DNA of 64,000 nt, taken from CG2-30-36-16 sp964372115. Lineage in GTDB: Bacteria; Bacteroidota; Ignavibacteria; Ignavibacteriales; Ignavibacteriaceae. This document shows positions 42,985-51,723 of the stretch, one piece after another. A program made the position numbers and the translations under genes. The stretch is taken from contig CAYJPN010000013.1 in assembly GCA_964372115.1 (NCBI GenBank), forward strand, positions 1 through 64,000. The letters are read 5' to 3'. Within the stretch, counting starts at the first letter, position 1. Every line of letters begins with the position of its first letter. Below the pieces are notes generated by a model. It searched no databases and was not told the origin of the DNA. It was given only the letters and a program-made list of their open reading frames with translations.

Positions 42985-44667
42985 TTAAATCTTTAATTTC
43001 TTTTTAAGCCACTTTAAGAAAAAAAGTCCTATTACCCAAATTGAAAAAGCCGATGCGGTAACAGGAATTAACAAAGAATGCCGTGTAAAAAAAGTTTTAC
43101 CTTTCTGCAAAATTACATCACCGACTAACACATCTCTTGTAAACATTTTTGTTTGTTTTATTGTTCTTCCAAGGGGATCGATAATGCAACTAATACCGCC
43201 GTTGGCCGCCCGTATGACGGATTTTCTATTTTCAATTGCGCGAAGCACAGAAAATTCTTTATGCTGATATGGTCCACTTGAATTGCCGTACCAGCTATCG
43301 TTTGTTACGACGGTTATAAAATCATCACCTTTGTTTGCGAAAGCCGCAGTTAAAAATGGATAGATTGACTCATAACATACCAAACTGTTTATTCTAACCG
43401 AATCGTACTTGACTGAGTTTCCTTGCTCCGTCTTAATTTTTGGTATAAAAAAAGTCGTTGTATCTTTTCCTTTGTTCCAGCCGGAAATGCCGACACCCCA
43501 TTTAATCCAATCACCGAGGAATGGCAGTTCATCAACAAAAGGAACGCGCTCACCGAAAGGTACAAGTTTCATTTTTCCATAACGCTGCAGCGGCTGCGAT
43601 TGCGGAGAAAGTAACAATACCGAGTTATATGTAACATAATAATAATTACCGTCTTTACTATACTTTGCATCGTCCGGCGCTTCATCTTTTGAATAATAAA
43701 ATCTTATGTCAGGCATTCCGCTTAGGAGGTAAACATTATTCTCATTTAAAAACGAATAAATTTTTTGAACAAGATTGTAATAAGTACCGCCCATCAGGTA
43801 AACCGGGATTGCTGTTTCAGGCCAGACTATTAAAGAGGCGCCGCTGTCGATTGTTTGCTTCGACATTTTTAGATGTAAATCTAATAACTCCGAAGGGTCG
43901 CCTTCCATTCCCCACTTATCCCAAGGGTCAATATTCGGCTGAACTATGCCGACTTTAACTGTGCTGCTGCTTAGTTTAAAAGTGCTTATTCTATAATAAC
44001 CATATATAATAGGAAGGACTATCAGCAAAAGCGCGACAGCCCAGTTTATAAATTTTTTATTATCATTGGATTTAAATGCAGCCGTATAAACAAAATAATT
44101 TATATAAAGAACAAGCAGCGAAATGCCCACAGCGCCTATGATCTCTGCTATTTGAATAAACGCGAGAAAATGAGCCAACCCGCTGCCGAGCGTAAGCCAT
44201 GGGAAGCTCAAGTCAGTAATCATGTAAGCGTATTCGTATGTAATCCAGAAAAGCGGAAAGAAAAACAACGCCCATTTTTTGTTAAATAATTTATGCGCAA
44301 AGAAATAAATTGTGGATGGAATTAAAAAGAATATGGGATTTAAAAACATAAGCAGACCGCCGGATAAAAGCAAAAACGGATCGGTACCCTTTTGCCAGCT
44401 TCCAACCCAATAAATTGTAATGAGGCAAAAAATAAATGACATTAAATAAGTAGCGCGGTTTATATCAATTAATCTTTCGCGGCGTTCGATAACATAAAAA
44501 TACGGAACCAGAGCGGCAAACATAAGCAGCGGAAAAGGGAAAGGAAACGGGGGAAACGAAACACCAAGCATTATTCCGCTCGCAGCTAAAAGCAGCCTAT
44601 CATTTTTTCTTTGTTTATGCTGTTCCAAAGTAAGTGCGTCTTTATTTTTCCAAAATTTTAATTTCAA
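42985..44667 (-). CDS. lnt: apolipoprotein N-acyltransferase Lnt
   Basis: About 560 residues. Adds the third acyl chain to lipoproteins on the outer face of the inner membrane. An N-terminal bundle of about seven membrane helices (about 20-225) precedes a nitrilase-type catalytic domain with the Glu-Lys-Cys triad: Glu in IVWPETAIP, Lys in YGKMKLVPFGERVPF, Cys in INSLVCYESIYP. A last membrane helix lies at the C-terminus. No ATG suits the start. The TTG at 44667 makes a TTGA overlap with the DedA stop, like the ispF start nearby; another in-frame TTG at 44694 would overlap DedA by 31 nt. Confidence 0.92.
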   Translation of the reverse strand: MKLKFWKNKDALTLEQHKQRKNDRLLLAASGIMLGVSFPPFPFPFPLLMFAALVPYFYVIERRERLIDINRATYLMSFIFCLITIYWVGSWQKGTDPFLLLSGGLLMFLNPIFFLIPSTIYFFAHKLFNKKWALFFFPLFWITYEYAYMITDLSFPWLTLGSGLAHFLAFIQIAEIIGAVGISLLVLYINYFVYTAAFKSNDNKKFINWAVALLLIVLPIIYGYYRISTFKLSSSTVKVGIVQPNIDPWDKWGMEGDPSELLDLHLKMSKQTIDSGASLIVWPETAIPVYLMGGTYYNLVQKIYSFLNENNVYLLSGMPDIRFYYSKDEAPDDAKYSKDGNYYYVTYNSVLLLSPQSQPLQRYGKMKLVPFGERVPFVDELPFLGDWIKWGVGISGWNKGKDTTTFFIPKIKTEQGNSVKYDSVRINSLVCYESIYPFLTAAFANKGDDFITVVTNDSWYGNSSGPYQHKEFSVLRAIENRKSVIRAANGGISCIIDPLGRTIKQTKMFTRDVLVGDVILQKGKTFFTRHSLLIPVTASAFSIWVIGLFFLKWLKKKLKI

Positions 44668-45278
44668 TTTTTTGTCTTTTTTTTCTTCATCCAAAAATAA
44701 CGGATTGTAAATAGAGCGATAACCAAAACAGTAATTGCGGCAACAATATTGCTGTATGTTGAGAGATAGCGGTCAACTATTGGCAGATTATTACCGAATA
44801 ATATTCCGAGATATATAATTATTACATTCCAGACGAATGAACTTATTGTTGCCAGTATTATTGTTTTTTTTATATTAAGCTCGCTAAGTCCTGCAAAAAA
44901 CGAAATAACCGAACGGGTACCGGGCATAAAACGGTTTGCCGCAATTACAAAGTATCCGTACTTTGAAAACCAACTTTCCGCTTTTTCCAACGCCGCAATT
45001 GATATAAATTTAATCTTCCCTGCATGAATAACTTTTCTATCGAGCTGCGAACCTAAAAAAAACAAAGTCATAAATCCGATTACCGAACCGATGCTTGTTA
45101 AAAATAAAGTAGGTATAAAATGAATAGTTCCCTGCGAAATTAGTGAACCGCCTACAAGCACCACAAGATCGCTCGGCGATGGCGGGAAGACATTTTCGAT
45201 AAATGCAAACAAAAAAAGCGAAGCGTATATCCAGAAAGGAGCAGCATCCGAAATATAATGGAGAATATGCTCTAACAT
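44664..45278 (-). CDS. DedA-family membrane protein
   Basis: 204 residues with about five hydrophobic segments. Family hallmarks: the FPPSPSDLVVLVGGSL re-entrant segment (about 31-46), and NRFMPGTRSVISFFAGL (about 116-132) with the key arginines. DedA proteins are linked to lipid (undecaprenyl phosphate or phospholipid) translocation across the inner membrane and to envelope stress. It is located between ispF (1-nt gap) and lnt (overlap) in an envelope/isoprenoid operon, which fits that role. Confidence 0.92.
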   Translation of the reverse strand: MLEHILHYISDAAPFWIYASLFLFAFIENVFPPSPSDLVVLVGGSLISQGTIHFIPTLFLTSIGSVIGFMTLFFLGSQLDRKVIHAGKIKFISIAALEKAESWFSKYGYFVIAANRFMPGTRSVISFFAGLSELNIKKTIILATISSFVWNVIIIYLGILFGNNLPIVDRYLSTYSNIVAAITVLVIALFTIRYFWMKKKKTKN

Positions 45279-45279
45279 T

Positions 45280-45768
45280 TTACTCTGATTTGATTAATAA
45301 AACAGTTGCCATTGAAGCAATCCCCTCTTCCCTTCCGGTAAAACCGAGTTTTTCTGTAGTGGTTGCTTTTATAGAAATTTGGTTAATCTCCGCGCCAAAA
45401 ATTGACGCAATTATTTTTTGCATTTCCGGTATAAAGTTCATCAGCTTTGGTTTTTGCGCCATTATAACAGCATCAACATTGCCGAGCAAATAACCTTTTT
45501 CTTTTATTAGTTGGTAAACATGTTCAAGTAATTTTTTGCTGTCGGCGTCTTTGTAGTTTTCATCGGTGTCCGGAAAATGTTTTCCTATATCTCCAAGTGC
45601 AAGCGCACCAAGCAGTGCATCGCTTATTGCGTGAAGCAAAACATCCGCATCCGAATGTCCGAGCAGCCCTTTTGAAAATGGAATTTCAACACCGCCGAGG
45701 ATTAATTTTCTCCCCTCCACAAACGCATGTACATCAAAACCTTGTCCTATTCTAAATTGTGTATTCAA
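45280..45768 (-). CDS. ispF: 2-C-methyl-D-erythritol 2,4-cyclodiphosphate synthase
   Basis: 162 residues, normal length. Cyclises CDP-ME-2-phosphate to MEcPP in the MEP isoprenoid pathway. Zinc ligands Asp12, His14 (FDVHAF) and His46 are present, along with GLLGHSDADVLLHAISDALLGA and GKHFPDTD. The start is TTG at 45768, giving a TTGA overlap with the acylphosphatase stop; no ATG is available at the right place. Other MEP genes are not in the window. Confidence 0.95.
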   Translation of the reverse strand: MNTQFRIGQGFDVHAFVEGRKLILGGVEIPFSKGLLGHSDADVLLHAISDALLGALALGDIGKHFPDTDENYKDADSKKLLEHVYQLIKEKGYLLGNVDAVIMAQKPKLMNFIPEMQKIIASIFGAEINQISIKATTTEKLGFTGREEGIASMATVLLIKSE

Positions 45769-46043
45769 TATTTTACACCAAATCCGTTAAATTCATTTTT
45801 TGTTTCGCTCCACTCAATTTTATGTCTGCGCACCGATGACCGCATTGGTCCAATTTTCATCTGTTTATATAATTCTAAAATCAATCCTTCCGAACCCTCA
45901 ACAATGGCTAGAACTTCACCGGTCGGGAGGTTTTTTACAAACCCGTTGAGGTTTAATTTTTCAGCTTCGCGTACTACAAAATATCTAAAGCCAACACCCT
46001 GCACTAAACCGTCAACTAATATTTCTGCGCGCCGTTCGTTCAA
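45765..46043 (-). CDS. acylphosphatase
   Basis: 92 residues. Hydrolyses carboxyl-phosphate bonds. Catalytic Arg20 in VQGVGFRYFV and Asn38 in GFVKNLPTGEV are both present, with the usual small alpha/beta ferredoxin-like size. The start codon is TTG at 46043, 7 nt behind the EamA stop; an AAAGG site sits about 10 nt upstream, and no ATG exists in the region. It overlaps ispF by 4 nt. Confidence 0.92.
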   Translation of the reverse strand: MNERRAEILVDGLVQGVGFRYFVVREAEKLNLNGFVKNLPTGEVLAIVEGSEGLILELYKQMKIGPMRSSVRRHKIEWSETKNEFNGFGVKY

Positions 46044-46050
46044 ACTTATT

Positions 46051-46953
46051 TCAACCTTTATTTTTATCGAGCAACTCTGTTACCAATAACCCTGCAAATA
46101 TAAAAATACAACCGACAATCCCAAAGGGACTAATCGATTCTTTTAACATAAAAAAAGCAAGAGTGGCAGCAAATATCGGTTCAAAAGAAAATATGATACC
46201 CGCTTTTGTCGGCGTTACAACCTTTTGATATTTCGTTTGAATAATTGTAGTAATAATTGTTGCAAGTATTGATGTGTATAAAATAGCGCCGACTAAATTT
46301 GTAGAAACTGTTAAACGAATAGTTTCGAGGTTGAAAAAACCAAGCGCGCCAACTGCAATTATTCCACCAACAGCGGTAAAAGAAATTTGAATAAATGTAA
46401 GCGGCATGTAATCAAACTTTTTACTAATTATATCAACGTAAACAAGGTAGAGCGCAAAAAACACCGCGCACAGAAGAGTAAAAAAATCGCCAACATTAAA
46501 ATTGCTGCCAAGTTCGTTAAAGATATCAAATAACGATTCACCCTTGCTCGACAAAAATATTAAACCGAGTACTACTAAACCGGCGCCGATTATATTAGCA
46601 CGCGAAGGCATTTTTTTTTCGATGAATATTTGAAGAATCGGTGTAAATATTACAAACGTACCGGTAATAAAACCGCTCTTTGTTGCCGTTGTATAATTTA
46701 AACCGACTGTCTGCAAAGCAAACCCGGTAAAATAAATCGCACCGAGTATCAAACCGCCCTTTAATTCTTTAGCGTGCGAATTTTTAAATATTATTTTTAC
46801 AAAAGGAAGAAGTATTAACGCGGCGAGGGCAAAACGAAAAGATATAAACACCATCGGACTGGCATCCTGCAAAGCATTTTTTATGATGGCGAATGTGCCC
46901 CCCCAGATAAGCGTCATTAACAGGAGTGCCCCTTCGCCTTTAAACTTGTTCAT
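46051..46953 (-). CDS. EamA/DMT-superfamily transporter
   Basis: 300 residues with ten predicted membrane helices in two EamA repeats (about 1-135 and 150-295). The first repeat shows LIWGGTFAIIKNALQDASP and FALAALILLPFV; the second ends with AGIIFSFEPIFAATLAF. Such proteins export amino acids, nucleobases or metabolites; the substrate cannot be inferred. It is the first gene of a run continuing to acylphosphatase, ispF, DedA and lnt with gaps of only a few bases or overlaps. Confidence 0.9.
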   Translation of the reverse strand: MNKFKGEGALLLMTLIWGGTFAIIKNALQDASPMVFISFRFALAALILLPFVKIIFKNSHAKELKGGLILGAIYFTGFALQTVGLNYTTATKSGFITGTFVIFTPILQIFIEKKMPSRANIIGAGLVVLGLIFLSSKGESLFDIFNELGSNFNVGDFFTLLCAVFFALYLVYVDIISKKFDYMPLTFIQISFTAVGGIIAVGALGFFNLETIRLTVSTNLVGAILYTSILATIITTIIQTKYQKVVTPTKAGIIFSFEPIFAATLAFFMLKESISPFGIVGCIFIFAGLLVTELLDKNKG

Positions 46954-47120
46954 AAATTAAAAAAATTAGTAGTTAATTAATGGTCTTATTTATTAAACAT
47001 CAAAAGCAGAAACTAAAATAAATACGTCGCGTTTCGCATTTATAAAATCAATATCTCCGCTGTTAATAACAGAAGCCGAATAAAAAGAATGCGTCTTAAG
47101 CCGGGAAATTGGTTTTTATC

Positions 47121-47160
47121 CATTCCACGTCCTAAAGGATGCGGCTATGTATTTGTTCTT
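47121..47160. repeat. possible third copy of the dispersed intergenic element
   Basis: On the minus strand: ACAAATACATAGCCGCATCC then TTTAGGACG, that is an ACAAA-type lead followed by a CCTTTAGG mini-palindrome, the same layout as at 25452-25553. It lies in the 266-bp spacer between era and the EamA gene. Confidence 0.35.
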
Positions 47161-47219
47161 ATTGAGTAACATTACACAAAAATGTTTTACCGCTACTTGT
47201 GGTAGTCCGGTATAATTAT

Positions 47220-48125
47220 CTATTCTTCCGAATCATCGTAGCCGAAGGAGCGGAGCATGTTTTCGTTGCTGCGCCATTTGCTTTTAACTTTTACACGGAG
47301 ATCGAGAAATACCTCGCGCTGAAGAAAACTTTCTATATCTTTTCTCGCCATGCCGCCGAGTCGTTTTATTGCTTCCCCGTTTTTGCCGATGATTATTCCC
47401 TTCTGACTGTCTCTTTCAACAATAATAATAGCGCGTATTAAATCTTTACCTGCTTCTCTTTCTTTATAATCACTGATACGCACTTCGGTACTGTACGGTA
47501 TCTCTTCCTGGTAAAGCTCAAAAATTTTTTCGCGTATAATTTCGGAAACAAAAAATCTTTCGCTTTCATCAGCCACAATATCGTCCGGATAATATTTGGG
47601 ATGTTCCGGAAGCCGCTCTATTATCTGCGATAACACCGAACTTATATTGTATGCGAGCGATGCCGAAATTGGAATAACCGCGTCAAACTTATTTTCGGCG
47701 TCAAATTTTTGAAGAAGAAGTACTATGTTTTCCTGGTTCGACAAATCAACTTTATTAATAATCAGCAGTTTTGGTTTGTCTGTTTTTAACGATGACTGTA
47801 TCACCTCTTCGGAAAATAATTTTTCGCCTGTCGGGTCATCACTAACATCCATTATGTAAATGTAAATATCAGCGTCGTGTGAGGCTTTATTTACAATGTT
47901 CATCATCTTCTGCTGAAGAAGGTATGATGGTTTTAAGATGCCGGGAGTATCGAGAAAAATAATCTGGTAATCATCTTCGGATAAAATGCCGAGTATTTTT
48001 TTTCTTGTAGTCTGCGGTTTTTTTGTAGTGATTGATAATTTTTGCCCGAGCAGCACATTTAACAATGTAGATTTACCGGCGTTTGGGAGACCGAGTATAG
48101 TTACAAATCCTGCTTTATTATTCAT
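47220..48125 (-). CDS. era: GTPase Era
   Basis: 301 residues. Binds 16S rRNA and assists maturation of the 30S subunit. G1 is GLPNAGKST (12-20; the second and fifth residues differ from the common GRPNVGKST), G3 is DTPG, G4 is NKVD, and the C-terminal KH domain has KGIIIGKNGEAIKRLGGMARKDIE. Normal length. The next gene upstream is ybjQ-like, 5 nt away, so the two are likely co-transcribed. Confidence 0.95.
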   Translation of the reverse strand: MNNKAGFVTILGLPNAGKSTLLNVLLGQKLSITTKKPQTTRKKILGILSEDDYQIIFLDTPGILKPSYLLQQKMMNIVNKASHDADIYIYIMDVSDDPTGEKLFSEEVIQSSLKTDKPKLLIINKVDLSNQENIVLLLQKFDAENKFDAVIPISASLAYNISSVLSQIIERLPEHPKYYPDDIVADESERFFVSEIIREKIFELYQEEIPYSTEVRISDYKEREAGKDLIRAIIIVERDSQKGIIIGKNGEAIKRLGGMARKDIESFLQREVFLDLRVKVKSKWRSNENMLRSFGYDDSEE

Positions 48126-48130
48126 AATAT

Positions 48131-48463
48131 TTATATAACACCTTCAATAACAACTGCAGTGCCGCTTGCGCTTACCATTAGCATATTTCCGGTTCCACCG
48201 CCGATTGTCTCATAATCAAGATCAACGCCCACTACTGCGTTTGCGCCGAGTGTAGAAGCCTGCTGCATCATTTCACTTATAGCAATATCTTTTGCCTTTC
48301 TAAGTTCTTCTTCATAAGCGGCGCTGCGCCCGCCTACTATATCTCTAATTCCGGCAAAAAAATCCTTAAAAATATTTGCGCCCATAATCGCCTCGCCGCT
48401 TACAAGACCGAAATATTTTGTAATTTTTTTTCCTTCAACATTTGGTGTTGTTGTAACTAACAT
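48131..48463 (-). CDS. YbjQ-family (DUF74) protein
   Basis: 110 residues from the ATG at 48463, which has a strong GGAGG site; an in-frame leader further upstream has none. The family pattern is plain: GKKITKYFGLVSGEAIMGAN, then RKAKDIAISEMMQQASTLGANAVVGVDLDYE. YbjQ-type proteins form a pentameric or higher beta-rich ring; a heavy-metal-binding role has been proposed but function is not settled. First gene of a pair with era. Confidence 0.9.
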   Translation of the reverse strand: MLVTTTPNVEGKKITKYFGLVSGEAIMGANIFKDFFAGIRDIVGGRSAAYEEELRKAKDIAISEMMQQASTLGANAVVGVDLDYETIGGGTGNMLMVSASGTAVVIEGVI

Positions 48464-48691
48464 TATGCCTCCATCTAAAAAATTTATATGCAAATATACG
48501 AACAAGAGAGTTAATCGTCACAAGGAAATTTTTTACCCGATCAACAATAAAATTGCAGTCTATGAGTAGTTGATATTATTTCATTGGTGTCTAAAACAAT
48601 TTTATAGATGAGTTTACTCCCAAAAGGTTATTCCCGTCCGTTGGATAACGGATTCAGCATGACAGTTTTGCGTGTTATGTGCAGTTGCTCG

Positions 48692-49567
48692 TCACTTCTG
48701 CAATGTGAATTTCTTTGTTTGAGTAAAATTATCCGCTCGAAGTTGAAAGAAATACACTCCGCTTGATAGACGAGTACCGTCAAACGCTGTCTCGTAACTT
48801 CCCGATTGAAGTTCCTCATTGACGAGCGTCGCCACTTCTTTCCCTTGCACATCGAAGACCTTTAAGGACACGTGACTGCGATGAGGAACTTGAAATCTGA
48901 TCTTCGTGATAGGGTTAAACGGGTTGGGATAATTCTGTTCCAATGTAAACTCTTGTGGAATCTCACCCGGCAAGATGCTGACGGAAGTAATCATCTCTGA
49001 GAGAGGTCTTCCCCAAACGCCGCCGCCATAAGTCCCGGCAAATAGATTGTTGCCCGAGATGGCAAGAGCAAGAACATCAGTGTGCGTCAAGCCGGAATTG
49101 ACTTCTGTCCAGCTTGTGCCGTTGTTGGTTGTTAGAAAAACTCCGCCGCCCCTAGTTCCGGCAAAGAGATTCGTGCCCGAGACGGCAAGGGCTTGGACAC
49201 GAGTATATGTTAATCCATAATTGACCTCAGTCCAGCTTGTGCCGTTGTTGGTTGATAGAAAAACTCCGCCGCCANNNNNNNNNNNNNNNNNNNNNNNNNN
49301 NNNNNNNNNNNNNNNNNNNNNNNNNNNNNNNNNNNNNNNNNNNNNNNNNNNNNNNNNNNNNNNNNNNNNNNNNNAGCTTGTGCCGTTGTTGGTTGATAGA
49401 AAAACTCCGCCGCCATAAGTTCCGGCAAATAGATTCGTTCCCGAGACAGCAAAGCAATAAATTTTTCCGCCGTAGAGTCCGTTGGTTGGCGCCCACTGTG
49501 CTTGCAAGTTTATCGCGATCAATGAGATTGCAAACATTAACAGCAAAAATTGAAAAACTGTTTTCAT
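48692..49567 (-). CDS. T9SS-sorted propeller-repeat protein, interrupted by a scaffold gap
   Basis: Starts at ATG 49567 with an AAGGAG site and a signal peptide (ending near LQAQ). The body consists of 41-residue repeats of the form GTSWTEVN, then LAVSGTNLFAGT, then GGGVFLSTNN, a beta-propeller (YCF48/sortilin-like) pattern. The C-terminus is a T9SS sorting domain with LEQNYPNPFNPITKI and ends TKKFTLQK. One hundred N (49275-49374) sit inside the repeat, with identical repeat sequence on both sides, so the true number of repeats and the protein length are unknown. Exported surface protein with no assigned activity. Confidence 0.8.
   Translation of the reverse strand: MKTVFQFLLLMFAISLIAINLQAQWAPTNGLYGGKIYCFAVSGTNLFAGTYGGGVFLSTNNGTSXXXXXXXXXXXXXXXXXXXXXXXXXXXXXXXXXXGGGVFLSTNNGTSWTEVNYGLTYTRVQALAVSGTNLFAGTRGGGVFLTTNNGTSWTEVNSGLTHTDVLALAISGNNLFAGTYGGGVWGRPLSEMITSVSILPGEIPQEFTLEQNYPNPFNPITKIRFQVPHRSHVSLKVFDVQGKEVATLVNEELQSGSYETAFDGTRLSSGVYFFQLRADNFTQTKKFTLQK
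49111..49420 (-). repeat. 123-bp tandem repeat spanning the gap
   Basis: The unit starting AGCTTGTGCCGTTGTTGG begins at 49111 and 49234 (123 bp apart) and again at 49375 directly after the N run. The first 41 bases on either side of the gap (49234-49274 and 49375-49415) are identical. 123 bp corresponds to one 41-residue propeller blade. Confidence 0.85.
49275..49374. other. assembly gap (100 N)
   Basis: Exactly 100 ambiguous bases, the conventional size for a gap of unknown length. It lies within identical tandem repeats, which explains the assembly break. Confidence 0.99.
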
Positions 49568-49658
49568 GGAAGTATCTCCTTTTATTAATCTGAAACCTAA
49601 CCTGAACAAGCCAGAACCAAATTATTTGAGATAAGTGATTGAATGGTTGAATGAAAAA

Positions 49659-49711
49659 CATTCATCCATGCATCTTCATTCATCCATGCATCTTCATTCA
49701 TCCATGCATCC
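49659..49711. repeat. 18-bp tandem repeat x3
   Basis: CATTCATCCATGCATCTT at 49659-49676 and 49677-49694, and a third copy ending CATCC at 49695-49711. It lies upstream of the T9SS propeller gene and downstream of tryptophanase. Too short and spacerless for CRISPR. Confidence 0.9.
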
Positions 49712-49803
49712 GTTAGCTAACTGATCATTCATTAATGCTTTTTAGTCTTTAAGTTTGCAAATATTCTACCATATATTACAAAAATATTAGTGTTAAGGTA
49801 TTA

Positions 49804-51174
49804 TTATATCTGTTCAAACTGTGCAGTAAAATGCCGCAGCATCGGAGCTTCATAAGTTATTTTGTATCCTTTAAGTTTATCACGATTCTTAAATACTTCA
49901 AGAATAACTTCGAGTACATAATCGATATGACTTTGAGTATAAACCCGGCGTGGAATTGCAAGCCGAACAAGTTCCATCGATGGCGGAATTAATTTGCCTG
50001 AGTTATCATATTTACCGAACATAACACTGCCGATTTCAACTGCACGTATCCCGCCTTCAATATAAAGCTCGCAGGTAACTGACTGCCCGGGAAATTGTTC
50101 CTGGGGAATATTTGGGACAAACCTTTTAGCGTCGAGATAAATTGCATGTCCTCCGGGCGGTTCAATAATAGGTACGCCCGCGGCTACGAGTTTTTCGCCA
50201 AGATATTCAACGCTTCTAATTCTATATTGAAGATAATGTTCGTCAACAACTTCTTCAAGCCCTTGCGCAACTGCCTCAAGGTCTCTCCCGGCAAGTCCGC
50301 CGTAAGTAGGAAATCCTTCTGTTACAATAAGCAGGTTACGGCACTTCATTGCAAGTTCATCATCATTTAAAGCGAGAAACCCGCCAATGTTTACAAGCGC
50401 GTCTTTTTTTGCGCTCATCGTCGCGCCATCGGCATAGGAGAACATTTCCTGCGCAATCTCAAGAACAGATTTGTCGGCATAACCTTCTTCCCTCATTTTT
50501 ATAAAATAAGCGTTCTCTGCAAAACGGCAGGCATCAAGGAAAAGGGGTATTCCATTCTTTTTACACACTGCGCTTACTTCGCGTATGTTTTTCATCGAAA
50601 CGGGCTGCCCGCCGCCGGAGTTGTTAGTAACGGTTAACATGCAAAGAGGAATATTTTCTGCCCCGGTCTGCACGATAAAATCTTCAAGTTTTTCAACATC
50701 CATATCGCCCTTAAAATCAGCGCGTATTTCTGGATGTTTACCTGTTTCGTTTAACAAATCTACCGCTTCGGCGCCGGAAAACTCTACATTAGCGCGCGTA
50801 GTATCGAAGTGTGTATTATTAGGGAAATATTTGCCTTTACCGCCTGTGATTGAAAAAAGAATTTTTTCGGCTGCTCTTCCCTGATGAGTTGGGATGATGT
50901 ACTTAAGTCCGGTTATTTTTTTTACGGCGTCTTCAAAACGGAAAAAACTTCGTGAGCCTGCGTAAGATTCGTCGCCCCGCATAATACCAGCCCACTGTTC
51001 GCTGCTCATCGCGCTTGTGCCGCTGTCCGTTAATAAATCAATTAACACATCATCGGCGCGGAGCAAAAACGGGTTGTAACCCGCGTTTTTCAACATTACA
51101 ATACGCTCTTCTTTTGTTGTAAACCGGATAGGTTCTACCGATTTTATTTTGAATGGTTCTATTATGGTTTTCAT
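49804..51174 (-). CDS. tnaA: tryptophanase
   Basis: 456 residues of the beta-eliminating lyase family (tryptophanase / tyrosine phenol-lyase). PLP lysine Lys257 in MSAKKDALVNIGG. Two details favour tryptophanase: the segment GIRAVEIGS has Ile where tyrosine phenol-lyase has its substrate-binding Arg (MERG), and the C-terminal motif is LRHFTA with the His of tryptophanase, not LRFFTA. Predicted reaction: L-tryptophan to indole, pyruvate and ammonia. There is no TnaC-like leader or tryptophan permease next to it. Transcribed alone. Confidence 0.88.
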   Translation of the reverse strand: MKTIIEPFKIKSVEPIRFTTKEERIVMLKNAGYNPFLLRADDVLIDLLTDSGTSAMSSEQWAGIMRGDESYAGSRSFFRFEDAVKKITGLKYIIPTHQGRAAEKILFSITGGKGKYFPNNTHFDTTRANVEFSGAEAVDLLNETGKHPEIRADFKGDMDVEKLEDFIVQTGAENIPLCMLTVTNNSGGGQPVSMKNIREVSAVCKKNGIPLFLDACRFAENAYFIKMREEGYADKSVLEIAQEMFSYADGATMSAKKDALVNIGGFLALNDDELAMKCRNLLIVTEGFPTYGGLAGRDLEAVAQGLEEVVDEHYLQYRIRSVEYLGEKLVAAGVPIIEPPGGHAIYLDAKRFVPNIPQEQFPGQSVTCELYIEGGIRAVEIGSVMFGKYDNSGKLIPPSMELVRLAIPRRVYTQSHIDYVLEVILEVFKNRDKLKGYKITYEAPMLRHFTAQFEQI

Positions 51175-51723
51175 TTTTCACCGTTAAAACTGTTATAAAT
51201 TATTGTTACAAAGTTAATAAAGAATTGTTAGAATAATTTGGCTATTTGGTTGATGATTAGTTTGGCAATAGATAACCGGGTTCGCAACAAAGGGATGAAA
51301 ATTCACGCATGCAATTGTTAACGAAAAAGAAATAAATATTTTTCCGAAACCGCCGTTTTTTCTTATCTATTGTCTACCCTTAAAATAAACAGTTGTTTTT
51401 TGGCTCCTTCCCAATCCGCTCTCGAATACGGTTTCGTTAATCATCAGCAGTAAATAACTATAAACAAAATATCGGCACTGAACCCCCAATTGAAATTTGG
51501 TTTACTTTCAATTCATAAAACTTTTAACCACTGCTCAATTAATAGAGTTGCATTTTTTAGTTCAACCATTTAGCTTGATTTTAATAATCGGGAAACAGCG
51601 AAGAGTGCGGATTAGAGAATACATTTGTAAATTTGCGCATGATTTTTTATAAATAGTTTGTAGCCGATTACCATCTTATTTCCATCCTAAAAAATAGAGT
51701 GGAGATTGGATTATATAAAAAGT
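51175..51723. other. 549-bp intergenic region
   Basis: AT-rich divergent spacer between tryptophanase and the CHASE-kinase gene. No ORF with a ribosome-binding site, no clear leader peptide with a Trp codon, and no repeat was found. It must carry promoters for both genes, but none could be assigned with confidence. Confidence 0.5.

Noticed and set aside
48638..48651. CCGTT-GGAT-AACGG palindrome as a terminator for the T9SS propeller gene
   Set aside because: The stem is only about six bases and has no T tract in the direction of transcription.
49659..49711. Repeats resembling the start of a CRISPR array
   Set aside because: The 18-bp units are directly adjacent with no spacers and there are no cas genes nearby.
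49804..51174. Tyrosine phenol-lyase as the identity of the beta-eliminating lyase
   Set aside because: The substrate-binding Arg of tyrosine phenol-lyase (MERG) is Ile here and the C-terminal motif has the tryptophanase His.
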